Origin: Ricordea florida
Taxonomy: Eukaryota > Cnidaria > Anthozoa > Corallimorpharia > Ricordeidae
Direction: 5' to 3'
Assembly (NCBI GenBank): GCA_949710005.1
Contig: OX453276.1
Coordinates: forward strand, 5,809,877 to 5,873,876
Length of the DNA stretch: 64,000 bases
In this document: piece after piece, positions 63,765 to 64,000 of the stretch
Position numbering within the stretch: position 1 is the first letter of the stretch
Layout of the letters: every line of letters starts with the position of its first letter
The notes under the pieces: generated by a model
What the model saw: the letters and a program-made list of their open reading frames with translations, nothing else
Database searches by the model: none
What the model was told of the DNA's origin: nothing
Made by a program: the position numbers and the translations under genes

Positions 63765-64000
63765 TCATTTTAAATTCCTACACAGAATTATAGTTACAAA
63801 GAACTGAAGAAAGAATGGCTTAGATTTGGATTCAAAACTGGCACGGACTTTGTTTATTGAAGGGAACAGTATTCTATAGAGCATACGCTTCTTCAATGTT
63901 CGTTCTTCGGAAATTTCATCAAAATCTATTTGATTCGGTTCTAAGACATCAACAGTAGATTCCAGAGCGCTGTTTACCTTTTAAAGCGGTGTTGGAAAGC
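63765..64000 (-). CDS. Possible coding exon entering from the right edge
   Basis: An open minus-strand frame from the window edge to TGA at 63767-63765 gives about 77 residues with balanced composition (LEPNQIDFDEISEERTLKKR, MLYRILFPSINKVRASFES). No domain is recognised and no clear splice site bounds it. It could be the last exon of a gene beyond the window, or a transposon relic. Confidence 0.3.

Overview
This window is animal genomic DNA, most probably from a stony coral or another hexacorallian. The signs are widely spaced exons with canonical GT-AG borders, fibronectin-III/Ig receptor genes, an intronless melatonin-receptor-like GPCR, and very many small palindromic transposons. One of these is a TTAA-flanked 102-bp element of a type I recall as common in coral genomes; that recollection was not checked.

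Host genes. Gene A (minus strand, 4734 to beyond position 1) has a signal-peptide exon and three FN3 exons before it leaves the window. An intronless class A GPCR lies at 26951-28006 (minus). Gene B (minus, 61586-34314) is a complete receptor tyrosine kinase that I could assemble from 17 exons with matching phases. It has 2598 coding bases (865 residues): signal peptide, FN3, Ig, a probable SEA-type module, FN3, one membrane segment, a kinase with all catalytic motifs present, and a short acidic tail. Its introns hold a Crypton-like recombinase relic, a LINE relic, several minisatellites and many MITEs.

The centrepiece is a 14.37-kb Polinton/Maverick-type DNA transposon or endogenous virus-like element at 5311-19677. 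It has about 240-bp terminal inverted repeats that are nearly identical, AG...CT termini and a 5-bp target duplication (GCTTC). It sits about 580 bp upstream of the start codon of gene A. It carries protein-primed type DNA polymerase B, a retroviral-type integrase, a putative double-jelly-roll major capsid protein, a packaging ATPase and eight smaller genes in one rightward block. A Cys/His-repeat gene at the far end points inward. Both terminal genes begin inside or next to the inverted repeats and share a SAP-like N-terminus. A motif close to TTTAAAGATT precedes most start codons by 28-41 nt and looks like the element's own promoter. I found no adenain-type protease. The copy is damaged: two tandem TTAA-flanked MITEs split the polymerase gene, one virion gene has an in-frame TAG, and another seems to have lost its ATG.

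The remaining intergenic DNA (19.7-26.9 kb and 28-34 kb) is mostly repeats: hairpin MITEs, two Penelope-like GIY-YIG relics in opposite orientation with hammerhead-like motifs, a 20-bp minisatellite, and one of four dispersed blocks of a 106-bp minisatellite.
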